Source: Eutypa lata (lineage: Eukaryota; Ascomycota; Sordariomycetes; Xylariales; Diatrypaceae). Taken from it: a DNA stretch of 64,000 bases. Below the pieces are notes generated by a model that saw only the letters and a program-made list of their open reading frames with translations, was not told the origin of the DNA and ran no database searches. Positions 23,499-35,649 of the stretch are shown here, piece after piece. How positions within the stretch are numbered: the stretch's first letter is position 1; each line of letters opens with the position of its first letter. Location: the NCBI GenBank assembly GCA_022661535.1, contig JAKULF010000004.1:5642001-5706000 (forward strand), written 5' to 3'. The position numbers and the translations under genes are program-made.

Positions 23499-25430
23499 TT
23501 AATCTTCTCTAACTAGTCTTGAATCGGATATAGTTGGATCCTTCGGTCCGCCAACACCTGTTTCCGAGGAGCCTGAGTCTTCCTCGATCACCCTCCCTAT
23601 CGTCCCTCGCGCCCGGCCCCTCTTCTCCAAGTAGGCGATCAGTCCGACCAAGGGGATCGTGAGGGTACCTGTAACTAAGCTTGCGATATACCCCTTTTGA
23701 TAATTAGGGGCATCGGTAACGGGATAGAAGATCAGGGGCCACCAGCTGACGAAGGCGAAGTCGAACGAGTTCATGAAGCCAGTCGTGATGGCACGGAGTT
23801 GGACATCATGGGCCGTCAGGTCGGCCATCCACGAGTACCACAATGCCTGCGGCGCGTATGTCGTGCCGAGCAGGTAGAAGGCGAAGAAGTAGCCGGCGTC
23901 GGAGGCTGGATGTGACACTAATATCGCGCTCCCGACCACAAAGGTGAAGCCTATAGCTAGCGAACACTCCCACCGGGAGCGTATCCGGTCTGATATGACC
24001 GTGTAGATCAGAGTAGCTACTATCGCGGCGGCGTACGTCGCTGTCGGATAGTTATTCTGCTGGATCACGCTGTAGCCTCGGGATGCCATCCAGAGTTGCA
24101 TGACGTTGTTGTTGAGGGACTGGACGCAGAGCGAGTACACTAGGTATCCAGAAAATATTTAGTGATCCTAAATAGTGAGATTAGGGGGGGGGGTTCATGG
24201 AACCCTTACGCATGAAAATGGTGGGCAGAAGCCAAAATTGCCAGCTGAGAAGGACACGGCGGAAGACTGTTACGTCCCAGGTGTGTTTTTGTGTCTTTCC
24301 CAGGCGCTTGACAGCATACTCTTTCTCTTCAGGAGTCAAGAACCGCGCGCTTCGATGATGCGGCAGGTCCGGGATAAAGAACCAACCTAAGGAGATAAAC
24401 TATTTAGATAATGAGCTTCAAGGCATGGGGACGGCTGCAAACCCACCGAATATAGCAAAGGGGATCGTCATGATAGCGACGACGATGAACATCCAGCGCC
24501 ACGCGGGCAACGAACCTCTGCCGTGGAGAGAGGTGAGAAGACCGGCCTGGATCCACCCGCCGGCCATGTTTCCAAGGTTGCCGAAGCCGCAGAATATTGC
24601 AGCCCGGGTCCCCAGCTCAGATTGCGTGTACCAGGAGCCATAGATGAAATGCGCACCTACGCTATGAAATGAAGAGGCACGTCAGTATATATACACTCAA
24701 ACAAGCACCCATGCCTATATTATACATATCCTCATCTGATTCATAGAACCTCCCTCCCCCCCCCCGGTCACGGAATCATACTTCATAATAACTGATATAA
24801 TAGCACCGAAGCCTTCTACTACTCCTTATACCAACCAATATGCACTTACTAAGCGATAGCCGAAAAGGCACCCTCGAACCCATTGAGCACGAAGACCTGC
24901 CAGACGCGGTCGACGCGGAAGGTGACGAGGGTGAGGACGCTCCAGACGGTGTTGGCGGCGACGAAGACGTAGCGGGGCCTCAGGACGGTCAGCAGCGACG
25001 TCGAGGGGACCTGGCAGACGGCGTAGGCCACGACGAAGGTCGTCGTCATGTAGTTGTAGTCCTTGCCCTGGAACCCCAGGTCCTCGCGCATGCCGCTGAT
25101 GTAGGCCGTGCTGTAGCTCGCCCGGTTGATCCCGAACAGGAACCAGATCAGCGAGAAGTAGATCAGCAGCGTCGCGTCTAGCTTCATGAGCAGCGAGCGC
25201 TCTATAGACGACGACGACGATGAAGACGACGATGATGACGGCGGGCCCCAGAGCGCCGTCTTCGCGCGCGATGCTAGGGAGGCCATTTTGTTCCTTCTGC
25301 TTTCGATGGTATTTCCCTCCCTTGAAGACCCGGTTGTGCTTTCCTGTGGTGCCTCCTCTGTCCGTATCAGATTGACTTGGGAGGATGAACTGTCCGCCTC
25401 TGTAGGACGAGGTCTGATTTGATCCGCCAT
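23499..25430 (-). CDS. MFS transporter, anion:cation symporter family (Dal5/Fen2/Liz1-like)
   Basis: This is a plasma-membrane permease for an organic anion or vitamin. Related fungal members carry allantoate, pantothenate or nicotinate; the substrate here is not determined. The exons are 25430-24850, 24661-24447, 24386-24210 and 24139-23499, giving 537 aa. The introns are 188, 60 and 70 nt, with donors GTAAGT, GTGGGT and GTAAGG, and every join is in phase. A run of 11 Ser sits in the cytoplasmic N-tail, just before the first membrane span (LDATLLIYFSLIWFLFGINR). The remaining text shows the alternating spans expected for 12 TM helices. It includes the ACS-typical segments RASYSTAYISGMREDLG and YSWMADLTAHDVQLRAITTG, and the central loop RFLTPEEKEYAVKRL. 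The C-tail is short and acidic. Confidence 0.9.
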
Positions 25431-26214
25431 CTTAGGTGGAGTTTGGTTTATCTCGATGTCGCAATCCTAGGGTTGCAATTGCGCACCTCTCTCATCCCCC
25501 TTCTGAACTAACCGAACCTGGTCGTATTTTCCCCCAGCGCTGATAAATACTACTTACTTACCTACTTACCTAAGGTCTTACTCGATATGCCAGTTCAGCG
25601 TCGCAATTCTATAGCTGGTCGGATGCTCGGTCCAATTATACGTGCAGGATTCCAAACATCATAGGGGTCTCCGATTTGTCATTGCACTGGGTTAGGTGAA
25701 GGAGCTCTTATGTGATATGATGCGATAGAGGAGTAGATAGCGCTATTGTGGATCTAATGGAGTGAGACACCTTCCTATGCGGATAGGGTCTCACTCAGAC
25801 CCAACTACGCGATAAGGTTGCTGTTATAGCGCTTTCTAGCTACCCCCTTTTTGAAAAATAAAATCGAAGGCTCATGACAAGCCAGCCAACAGTAGGCAGA
25901 TGGACATCCTATAGCAGATTAAGCGAACATGTTAATAGATAGAACAGAGTAATATTAGAAGAGTAGCATCGACGCAGTAATGCTACAATACTCTAAGTAG
26001 CTAACCATTCATCGTTGCTACCGGCATAAGGCCGTAATTACGCATACCATATTGACTCCCTTGCCTCCCCTTAATGAGGACTTATTGGTATATCCTTCCC
26101 CGTATAGGTATGAAACAAAAAAAGAATTCTGTAAAACACCACCGAAAGCAAAACGCCGGTCTAAACTAACCCCTTCCCCTCCTCCCCGTCGCCAGCTCCC
26201 TACATACGTAGTAC
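25431..26214. other. Intergenic, no gene seen
   Basis: This is the promoter side of the MFS gene and the 3' flank of the kinase gene. A short frame at 26052-26267 is unsupported. TTAC/TACC repeats lie near 25552-25572. Confidence 0.55.
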
Positions 26215-27978
26215 TTAAACCTCCGGTTTATACACGCCATCCTTGCACAGCAAAACGACATTCTTGAAGAAGCGTCTCCACTCGAGGGGATCGCCCTTCA
26301 CCTTGACGAAGCGGACCTCGAGCAGCTCGAGGTTCTCCGTGCCGGGCAGGTAGTACTTGTCGACGAGGATCTCGCCGTGCAGGCCCTGGCGGCGCGTGTC
26401 GACGCCGCGGACCTTGAGCGTGGCCACGTGCTGCTGGGCGCCCGCGCCGTCGTTCACGTTGCTCGCCGCGTTCGCGGGCAGGGGGACGTTGAGGCTGTGC
26501 AGGGCGTCGGCCAGCATCTGCACCAGCAGGCGCGGCGGCATGTGCGAGAAGAAGCGCGCCAGGCTGTGCGGCGGCACGATGTCGCGGAACCGGCGCGCCC
26601 GCTGCGTGAGGGTTAGCGGCACGCCGGGCGCTTGCGAGAACTGGCTCATGGCGGGCTCTTCGGCCAGCGCCATGTCGACGTCGGCGCGCGCTACGGGCTG
26701 CGTCGAGGAGAGGACGGCGGTTGTGCCGAGGGCGCGGTGCGCTGGTCGCTCCCAGTCGAAGAGCGCGTCGCTGATGGGTGTTTCGGGTTGGGTGGCGGAT
26801 AGGGGGACGGTGAGGTTGTTTAAGCTAGTTGCGTTGTTGTTGTTGTTGTTGCCGGTAGGGGGTTGGGAATCAACGTCCATAGCATCGCCCTGCGATTGCC
26901 GCTGCGATTGTGACTGTGATGACGTAGGTTGCTGGCTGAAGTCTATGCGCAAGTTCTCGAGCATTTGGGTAGCTAGGTTCAGCGGGTCGGAGATCTGGCC
27001 GTCCGAGGTCAGGAAGCGGTTGTTTCGCGTGTACCATGGGTGCTGCCGTATCTGCGCGAAGGTGAAGCGCTTCTTGGCCTCGATGTTCATCATGCCACGG
27101 AGGAGGGAGAGCGCCTCGGCCGGTATCTTCTTCCACAGGTCGTCGTTGCTGCGGCCGTTCATCCGCACGTACTCTTGGAACTCCCAGCTTGTCTTTGTGG
27201 GTTCGTCCCAGGGCGTGTTGCCGACGAGAAGAACGAAGAGGATGACGCCGCACGACCAGATGTCCACTAGATCGGCGGAGTACTTGCTTGCCTCGGCGGC
27301 CTTCTTGTCAACCCGACCGCAAGCCAAGACTTCAGGAGCGATGTACGGGGGACTTCCACACATCGTAGCGCTCTGCTTTCTCTGGCCCTTGTACTCGAAC
27401 ATAGTAGCCATGCCGAAGTCCGCTATCTTCAGGTTTCCGCTCTCCGACATGAGGATGTTCTCGGGCTTGAGGTCCCGGTGCGCCACGCCCTTGGAATGCA
27501 TGAAACTGACGCCGCTAATGAGCTGCAGGAAATAGAGGTGGGCGATGTCCTGGGTCACACCCACGTCGGCTTCGATCTTGTCGAACAGGTCGCCGCCCTC
27601 GGCGAACTCCATCGCGATCCATCGCCAGACGTGGTCCTCGCCCGTCGCGAACCATTCTATCACGTTCGGGTGTTGGCCGATGTGAGAATGCAGCGACACT
27701 TCCATCGCAATCTGCTTTGCTGAGATGCGGCCATTCTTGACTGCGTAGCCTTTGTGTATTAACTTGACGGCAAAGACTGGTGTTTGTGCATCCAGGGGTA
27801 TCGCCTTTTTTATGCTAAGGATAACTGATTAGTGCATGATGCATATAGTTATGGCTGGTAGCTTATAAGCGAAGAATTAACTTGAAACTTACGATGCATA
27901 TGCCCCTCTTCCGATGGTCTTCGATATAATTCGGAAGGGTAGATCATTTGGTAATGGATCTAGTTGAGACTGTAGCAT
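26215..27978 (-). CDS. chk1: CHK1 DNA-damage checkpoint serine/threonine kinase
   Basis: This nuclear effector kinase of the ATR checkpoint delays mitosis after DNA damage or replication stress. There are two exons, 27978-27893 and 27814-26215, with a 78-nt intron (donor GTAAGT, phase 2), giving 561 aa. The kinase domain begins at once: glycine loop IGRGAYAS at about 22-29, VAIK-type Lys46 (FAVKLI), HRDLKPEN around 141-148, DFG at 161-163 and APE at 188-190. The GSPPYIAPE activation segment and the HPWY end of the domain are typical of Chk1. The linker holds an SQ/TQ cluster (SSQSQSQRQSQ and further SQ/TQ sites) expected to be phosphorylated by ATR, and an Asn run. The C-terminal region ending in EWRRFFKNVVLLCKDGVYKP resembles the KA1-like regulatory domain. 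Confidence 0.95.
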
Positions 27979-29289
27979 TTTTATCGAATTAGCTTATAGG
28001 AAGAAATACTCAAGGAATTGACCAGTTGGATTATAGGGAAGACATGAGAAAGACCAATTAGAGGATTGATTGACTTGAAGTGGGCAACAACTCAAAACCG
28101 GCAATGGAATGTCGATATATCATCCCCTTAAACATGAAGTGAGTGATGCACAAACGATAGATTTCGAATGTTAAAAAAAAAAAAAAACCCCTCCCGAGAA
28201 CTGAGATGAGAACTCACCATGTTTACCCATTAACGCGTGACGCGTAAATCGTGAATCGTGAATCGTTAAAGTGGTGGAGAAGAATATCAATTAAAATAAG
28301 AACTGAGACGAAATGTTTTGTTTGAAGTTGTCTCGCCTCAACGCGACTTGATTGGTTATGAATCAAATAAATATCACTAACTTAGGTAATTACTGCCCTC
28401 TTCCCGAGGCCTTGCGAGGCCTTAAAGAACCTGATCCCTAAAGCTCTAGGCAGGTAGTTTAGTAGGAGTCATCCGGCGTCAGTCTCTACTGGTCCCGGGG
28501 CTAAGGGCCTGAAGCACGACTGGTTATGGTTGGCTGGTAGGCTGGTGATGGGCGCCGGGTAGTAGTGGGGTGTCCTACGCTAGCAATTACGCACATACCC
28601 TTACACAACCCCCTGGCCGCTGACCGGCGCTATCTCCCTATCTTATCGTGGTTGCCATAGGCCTGCGGGTCAAAGGTTGGTGTTTACAACACACATATGG
28701 AGAGTTATTAGTTTGGTTAGGAGGGAAGTTTCGAGTGCTACCGACAACTTCAACATCCATCTCACTCTTCCTTTACTTTGCATACTTCCTACTTCATAAA
28801 CATCTGACCTGAGATCTTCTAAGTCATCCTCCCATATTGAAATAGGACTTCCCAACTTCCGCAATCCCTAAGACTAAACATAGGTACAAATTCAAGGTTA
28901 GTCTCAGTCTCATAATGCCAATGCCCATATTGACTGTATTCCATTCCTCCCAATGTGTAATGCCAATTCCCGAGGTCTGCCTCAATTAAAGAAAGTCGCT
29001 TCAATAAGGGCTTCTAGAAACCAATTAGAAGGCTAACTTGACTTACATTTGTAACAGCCACTACATTCCAGTTCTTCCAACATTTGTTCTGCCCCTCCTC
29101 CGCACCGGCCCTCCTGAATCCAGCAGAGCTTCGCAGGTCTCGGCCTCTTTGTCCAGTTGTTCTTTTCTCCGTTTCTTGGAAATACTTTGTTTTTCATTTT
29201 ACCTACGGGGTCAAATCATCACGAGATAACGAATTTCCTTATTTTCTATTCGTTTGAAAGGGGATAAAACAAACAGAAAATCCAGCAGA
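27979..29289. other. Divergent intergenic region between chk1 and the E2 gene
   Basis: This 1.3-kb region holds both promoters. It contains a 15-nt A run near 28171-28186. The stretch just before the E2 start is pyrimidine-rich on the plus strand, which is common in fungal core promoters. Short frames at 28670-29004 are not supported as genes. Confidence 0.55.
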
Positions 29290-30193
29290 ATGGAATACTC
29301 GGCGGAAAACCAGAACTCAGAGCCCGGCAGCGCCCAGGCCGCTAAACTCAGCGGATCGCGAAAAGGTCCCGACGCGCATAGCGTGACGAAACGGTATGTC
29401 ATATTTGCTCCAACCCGCCTTTCCTTTGGTCTCTCAATCATCTATCTCCTACGATCAGACCCCGTTGGCTTTTAGGCGAGTAAGCCAGCCTGCCAGCCTG
29501 ATGTTAACTGAGAACTACTTCCAACCCCCCTCTCCCTCGCCTACTTCATATCCAGCACTGGTACTAAACGAGACCCCTCCTCAAAAAACAGGTTACAAAC
29601 CGAGCTAATGCAGCTCATGACCTCCCCGGCGCCGGGGGTATCCGCGTTCCCGGGGGCGGACGGCAACCTGATGGCGTGGGCGGCGACGATCGAGGGGCCC
29701 ACGGAGACGCCGTACACGGGCCTCACGCTGAAGCTGACGTTTGAGTTCCCGGCCAACTACCCGTACGCGCCGCCGACGGTGCTCTTCCGCACCCCCATCT
29801 ACCACCCCAACGTCGACTTCTCCGGCCGCATCTGCCTCGACATCCTCAAGGACAAGTGGACCGCCGCCTACAACATCCAGACCGTCCTGCTGAGCTTGCA
29901 GAGCTTGCTTGGCGAGCCCAATAAGTGCGTTTATTCTTTCTTTCTTTCTTTCTTTCTTGCAGTTCTTTGTTGTTAAATTTTTTTATTTTTTTTTGTGTAT
30001 TCGAGGCGTGGATGTGATATAATGTTGTACAATGTAACATGTTGAGCAAGTAATGATACGATGACTGACTGTTGGGTTTTTACTATATAGTGCATCCCCA
30101 CTGAACGGTGAAGCGGCCGAGCTCTGGGATAAGGACATGGAGGAGTTCAAGCGGAAGGTGCTCGCCCGTCACCGGGACATCGACGACGACTGA
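29290..30193 (+). CDS. ubc11: Ubiquitin-conjugating enzyme E2, UBE2C/Ubc11 type
   Basis: This E2 works with the anaphase-promoting complex to ubiquitylate mitotic substrates such as cyclin B. The exons are 29290-29393, 29592-29924 and 30091-30193, giving 179 aa. The 198-nt intron 1 has donor GTATGT and acceptor ACAG with a phase-2 join. The 166-nt intron 2 has donor GTGCGT and acceptor ATATAG, also phase 2, and contains a TTTC microsatellite. The UBC fold shows the [12 protein letters not shown] motif, YHPNV and the active-site Cys in [12 protein letters not shown]. The [18 protein letters not shown] stretch is diagnostic of the UBE2C subfamily. The N-terminal 30-residue extension is also typical of UBE2C and carries regulatory roles in homologues. 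The C-terminus is a short acidic DIDDD. Confidence 0.95.
29934..29958 (+). repeat. (TTTC)n microsatellite in an intron
   Basis: About six TTTC units lie just inside the 5' end of intron 2 of the E2 gene. Length changes here would not alter the protein. Confidence 0.9.
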
Positions 30194-30954
30194 ACTGTCT
30201 CCTTGGCATTCTGCATTTTCTATTATACTCTTGCGGGGGTTTGGCTCATGCGAACATCGCATTATCACCAAACCCCTTTCTCACATCTCCGGAACATGCA
30301 TTCTATCTAGCATGGGACGGAGCATAGCGTGCGCGTGGTGCGTGTTGGAAGATTGGTTGGTTGTCAAGATAACGTTTTCTTGTTGGCTTGGCTATCGCAG
30401 CTTGGTTGCTTGGGGTTTAGCATCCACTACTGGAAAGAATAGCATTGCATTTACAGGTGGATGGTAGGGAGTTTTTTTTCCCCTTCTCTCTTTATTCCTG
30501 GCTCCATGATACGACGCTTGCACATTTCAGGGACGGAGACAAAGTACTTAGGATGGCTACGAAAATAAAAACTTTCTTGCACTCTCATAGATGGTTGAAG
30601 ATTACAGTGTATTGCAATTGGGCATGTTGATTCACTATGGCATTGCCATGGATTCAGAGAACTTCACCGGGCCTCTTTTAAGTAAAGGCTATGGACGGGT
30701 CAAGGACGGCACTTCGTTGGTTGCTCGCATCTTCTTGATTCATCTGACCAAGGTGAGAGCTAGAAAGATAGAAAAAACAGTCCATAGAAGCCGCGATGAA
30801 CTCCGTAAACCATGCCCTGTCAACTGCAAATGCCAACCGATATCATATTGAATTGCATTTCATAACGCGCCGAATTGCCAAATGACATAAACCCTTTCTT
30901 TTTTTCTTCTTCCTTCTATCTCAGTCGACTTCCCCACACGTCGCCTAGGTTGAT
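30194..30954. other. Intergenic between convergent genes
   Basis: This is the 3' flank shared by the E2 gene (plus) and the eL31 gene (minus). It holds several short frames with no coding support. Confidence 0.6.
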
Positions 30955-31597
30955 TTATTCCTCGACAACAACCGTCACTAGGCCCTTGGGGTTCTTGACG
31001 TTGACGGCCTGGACGTAGCTGTAGAGCTTCTCCTTGGCATCCTCCTCGTCGTTACGTCGGCGGCTGATGCGGACGCGCATTCTGTAGGGAACGCCCTTGA
31101 TACCCTGCTCCCAGACCTTCTTATTGAGCTGGGGGTCGAGACGGACGTCGGTGGTACCCTGAATAGAAGAAGAATTACGGGTTAGCCTTTTTACCCCTCC
31201 TCACATTGCTCCCTCCCTCCCACAGTTCCTACGAACAAACACGCAGGAAACTATCGCATAGGAATAGCATCGGGAGCAGAATCAAGTAGAAGAAGACAAG
31301 AAGAAAGGGGGGAAACGTACCATAGCCTTCGTAGCGAAATCCTTGATCTCCTTGATGGCTCGGGGGGCGCGCTTCTTGAAGCTAACACCGTGCAGCTAAT
31401 TCAACCCGTTAGCATGATATGGATCTTTTCCGAAGAGCAGAGTCCATGCGCCGCTGGGTTTTCGCTGGCTTATAAACATTTGTTTCATTCTTTCTTCAAG
31501 GACGTACCCTCTTGTGGAGGTGGATGGTGTACTCGCGAGCGACGACCTGCTCGATGGCGGACTTCGCGGGCTTCTTTCCCTTGTTGGCGGACGACAT
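30955..31597 (-). CDS. rpl31: 60S ribosomal protein eL31
   Basis: This is a structural protein of the large ribosomal subunit near the exit tunnel. The exons are 31597-31508, 31395-31321 and 31158-30955, giving 122 aa, the usual eL31 length. The introns are 112 and 162 nt, with donors GTACGT in both cases and phase-0 joins. Family text is visible throughout: [45 protein letters not shown], and RMRVRISRRRNDEEDAKEKLY. The 5' leader probably holds another intron at 31609-31731 (donor GTAAGA, branch CTGAC, acceptor CAACAG) ending just before the start codon. Such leader introns are common in ribosomal protein genes. Confidence 0.96.
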
Positions 31598-31731
31598 TTT
31601 TGCGGTCTCTGTTGATTTTGGGCAATTGGGGTGCCTTGTCAGTAACAGAAAAGTAAAGTGGTGGGTAGTTTGAGAAACACAGAGTTGGTCCTCAGCGAGA
31701 AAATAAGGAATAGGGAAAAAGCTTTTCTTAC

Positions 31732-33040
31732 TGTGTGTGAGATTGACGGCTGTTGGTTAGTATTATCGTCTGGTTGCCCGGCAGTCTGGGAAAGAAGTTC
31801 GACGCTGTAATGGGATAGTAGTAACGATTGTATGCTAGGGAAAACTTGGGGGGTAAAAGTTTCTGTGCGTAAAAGTGGTCGAGAGAGGGCTGCAAAATTA
31901 GTCGAGCCAATTGTTGTGGGATGTTTTAGTGGGTATAGGCCTTTAGGTCAAATGTGGCTGTGTGGCTGTGTTATTGCTATTTTTCTACGAGTGGAAATGT
32001 GGCTGGGTTACTCATTTGCCCAGCATCTCATCTTTCCTATTTTCAGTAACTACACAACTACCTATGTACTCAGGTAGTTAAGCACATGTCTGCGAAAATA
32101 ATGGTTGTCAAATTATCATGATAGCATATGTAAGCTACGGTGTATAATACGTCAGATACATTTGTGCTTCATACCTATGTACTCTTCGAGATATGAGTTT
32201 GATCTCCCATTAATGTGCTGCATTCAATTAGGAGGTGTGATTGGGAGTGACGATGGATGTAACTAATCATACATATGTACATACAGCATGCACCTGCGTG
32301 CCATAATACGTAAGGAAAAAGAGGTGGCTTGGATTGGTCTGTGCTCTCCTCTTAATTTTGAATGGGCAATGGGAGCGTTTTCATCTGCCGTTATTGGCTG
32401 GCAAGACACGCCAGACAGTTGCATGACCTCAATCTAGCACTTTTAGTAGTAAAAAAAGATACGTACCGTACAGTAGCGTGGGCGAATACGAATCAAGGCG
32501 TCAGGACGGAAGCAGAGACAGGAGACATCACCAACCATCGTGAAACGGTGAAGATCTAACTGCCCAATGCTGTTGATTGCCTCTTATTACTGAGATTGGA
32601 TTTCATCTCATTTGGCCTTCGCCAAACCAGCAAACCTACCTTGTGCGACCCAGTTGAAACCATCAGCAGTATTCAAATTACACCTTTTGGGAGTACATTT
32701 CGCTCGTTTTAATTGTTTGCACCCAATCTTTTCGGCAATCCTCAAGGATTTAGCTATTGTTTATTCGTTCCCGTCAATTTTATACATACATACATACATA
32801 CCTACTTACATACTCTATGTTAATAACGACAATAATCCAACCCGACCAATTCTTCTACCATCCTCATAATCTTCCTTCCGATCTCCATTCCGCCAGCAGC
32901 ATAACTTCGTACATCATTATACCCGGTAGTCATCCTCCCATAAGGGAGTGCTGAACCACCCGGGAATCCAAGTTCATCTCCAACTTTATTTCGACCGCAG
33001 ACCGTCATTCCAATCTCGCCCTTCAATCAATCCATTCAAG
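31732..33040. other. Divergent intergenic region between eL31 and rax1
   Basis: This 1.3-kb region holds the ribosomal-protein promoter on the left and the rax1 promoter on the right. Imperfect TACA repeats lie at about 32786-32812. Short frames at 32362-32869 are unsupported. Confidence 0.55.
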
Positions 33041-34295
33041 ATGGCCTTCACCGAACGTGGTCCGCTCGAAGAGGCGAATGCACCTTCGCCATTGCCAGAC
33101 CTGAATAGAAATCGGCTGCCTACTCTCTTCGAAGTCCTCAGTCGTCGCACCCATCCGCCCGTCGATCTATTCTCTTTCTACATCTACATGCGAGACCAGC
33201 AACGGTCCGTTGACTACCTAGACTTCTGGTAAGCTCAATACCCTTATTCCCCGGCTCGCCTCAATTTACTTATTATATGCTAGGCTCGATGTTGCGCAGC
33301 ACATGTCGCTTTGTCGTCACTACGTTCGTGAATTACGGAGATCCGTCCTAGTAGGAACACCCGATCTAGAGAAGGATGCACAATCGAAACGGTCTTCGGC
33401 AGCATTGGAAGCGATGGGGGAATTAAGCAGCGGGCTAGCAGGCCCGTCCATGTACGCAACCGAGAAGGAACGAGACCAGAATGCGCAGATGTCAGCATAT
33501 CTACGCGACCAACCCGCCCCAGGCAATGGGCCCGGTGGCATGAATATCGAGGAGTCCCCAGCAAGTAGCTCCGAGCGTCGGGCCCGTGCTAGTACCCAGC
33601 TCAGCTCGCAGCACATCACTTCGGATTCCAATTCTCCCGCCCACGCTGTCGCCCGTGACGACATCCGCGCCTCGGCCGAGAAGATCCTCTACACCTTCCT
33701 CTTGCCCGGTGCGGAACGCGAAATTATCCTGCCGGACTCCATCACCACCGATATCACGACGGCTATCGAGCAGGACGGGCGAGATGACCCAGAGGTCTTC
33801 GATGCCGCTAAAGATTACGTCTTCCAGGCCATGGAACGAGATGCCTTCCCTGGGTTCTTGCGAGCTCGTGCCCTGGGCAACCTGATCCCGCCCACCATCG
33901 TCGCCCGGTTGATTATTGGTCTCATTGCGATGTTTGGCGCATTCTGGACTGCCTTCGTGCTGATCTTCCTAAATTCAGATCAGCTTACACGGTGTTGGGT
34001 AAGTGCTGTCCCTATATTGGGTAGTGTCATGTTGAGCACATACTAATTCGTGTTGCAGGAGATACTCCCATTCACTGTAGGCGTCTATTTCCTCGCGTCG
34101 TATCAGTATTCGCTGGATCCCCTCATAGCACTTGTGGGCTTTTCGGAGTACACGCCTTTCAACTTTTCGCGGATTAGGGAACCGTATGTTCGAAAGCTAC
34201 TCGTAAAGCGATCCATCATGGTGCTAGCGTGGACGTTACTGATCGATGCCGGACTCTGCGTGCTGTTCATCCTCGTACCGGGCAAGAGACTATAA
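33041..34295 (+). CDS. rax1: Rax1-like RGS-domain membrane protein
   Basis: This is a membrane-anchored protein with an RGS fold. In yeast Rax1 marks cell poles for bud-site selection, and in filamentous fungi homologues affect polarity and stress responses. The exons are 33041-33228, 33284-33998 and 34059-34295, giving 379 aa. The introns are 55 and 60 nt, with donors GTAAGC and GTAAGT; the joins are phase 2 and phase 0. The RGS region starts near residue 25 (RLPTLFEVLSRRTHPPVDLFSFYIYMRDQQ) and is split by a Ser-rich insert of about 100 residues. It resumes with RASAEKILYTFLLPGAEREI and ends with VFQAMERDAFPGFLRARALGN. Three membrane segments follow (LIIGLIAMFGAFWTAFVLIF, the PFTVGVYFLASYQ region, and IMVLAWTLLIDAGLCVLFIL). 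Confidence 0.9.
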
Positions 34296-35649
34296 CGGTA
34301 CAGGCTGCACAGCTTTCCGTTACTCTATTTCCCCCGTGTTTTTACATTCCCACACCAGCACTGCAGCAGACAAAAACCCTAACGACGTCACGACCACTGC
34401 TTTCCCCGTTTTATTTCGGCGCTATTCTGCTTAACTTACATAGTTGTGTTGTTAAAGCCAACCAGCAAAAAATTCTCATGTCTATAATTATTCCCTTAAT
34501 TGTTCAATCTTGTCAAAAGAGGGGGAGGGGGGAGCGGAGGAGGCAATAGGGGCAGGGGAGGAAATCCATGATACCACGCCCAAAGAAGAAAAACGCAATC
34601 TGTTCCCTTTGAGGGGAGGGGCCTGTTAATCCGCGGAGTAAACGGCGTAAGGCTTAAATGTTTTCCAACGTCTAGAGGGCTTCGTATCTCTGAGTTTCGG
34701 TTTTGTTCTTAGTTTTTATTCTTTTTTTTTTCTACTTCTAAACGCCGATGTCGCCTGTCGTCATTTCGAAGAAACTACCTAATCAAGAATTCGCCTTGAG
34801 CCGGTGAGAAGGGGGTTTACCCGCAGTGTACTACTATCTACTTAGATAGGCAGATTTATCTATCTACCACCCTACCTAGTTACGTCTAGTAATTCCCGGT
34901 TCTTGAGTAGAGTTCCTTTTCTTTTTCCCTCGTACATTTTTTAGCAGTAGGGGGTGGTTGCATTTGAAAGGAGATGCGATGCAGTCGTTGATTAGGAGTA
35001 GGCAGTGATATTATCTACAGAAAACATGTAGTAAGACAAAATAAGAAAAGGAGGCTTAGGCCTTATTGTGTTATTTATGCTTTTTAAAAAGTCTTTACGA
35101 GTAGCTATGCCACGAACATGAATAGGGGTTTCTCAGATGTCTTGTCTGTCATTAAGATAGGAGTGAACTGAGCATACCTCAATCCGCGATCTTGTACAAC
35201 GTTTTTGCATAGACTAGGAGTTCTATTGTTTACCTATCTGTAATGCTATGGTAGGCCATATCATGCGTCTTGAAACCCTCATACGCCATACCAAAGCCCA
35301 TCATCAATCAATGCCATTCTTGCGTTCGTAAAAATGAATACCGATTTCTAGTCCGCAGCCTTGAGGGTTTCTCTATCATTGCAGTAATCGTCTCTTCCCG
35401 GTTCCCGTCATGGTGAACGAACCCTTGCCGGTCCATCCGTCCATCCTACTTCAATGAGGGGACGTGGACAGATGATAACATACAATTGGTAAGCTAGGGT
35501 CGGATGATAGGGGGTATCATGTCTGTATGTGGCCACCATAGTCACTAGCTAACTGCCAATACCGCTGCCATTTGGGAGGCAATAACTCTTAACCGGAGCG
35601 AGTGCTTCTTCCGACGCCAGGTGAACGTTCAGGTTCAGAGCCGGGTCCT
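34296..35649. other. Intergenic between convergent genes
   Basis: This is 1.35 kb of shared 3' flank for rax1 (plus) and csn7 (minus). Purine-rich G tracts lie at 34517-34560. No gene is seen. Confidence 0.6.

Noticed and set aside
26357..27535. Long plus-strand open frame of 392 codons over the kinase gene
   Set aside because: It is antisense to chk1. The minus frame has complete kinase motifs, while this one is Arg/Ser/Cys-rich with no domain.
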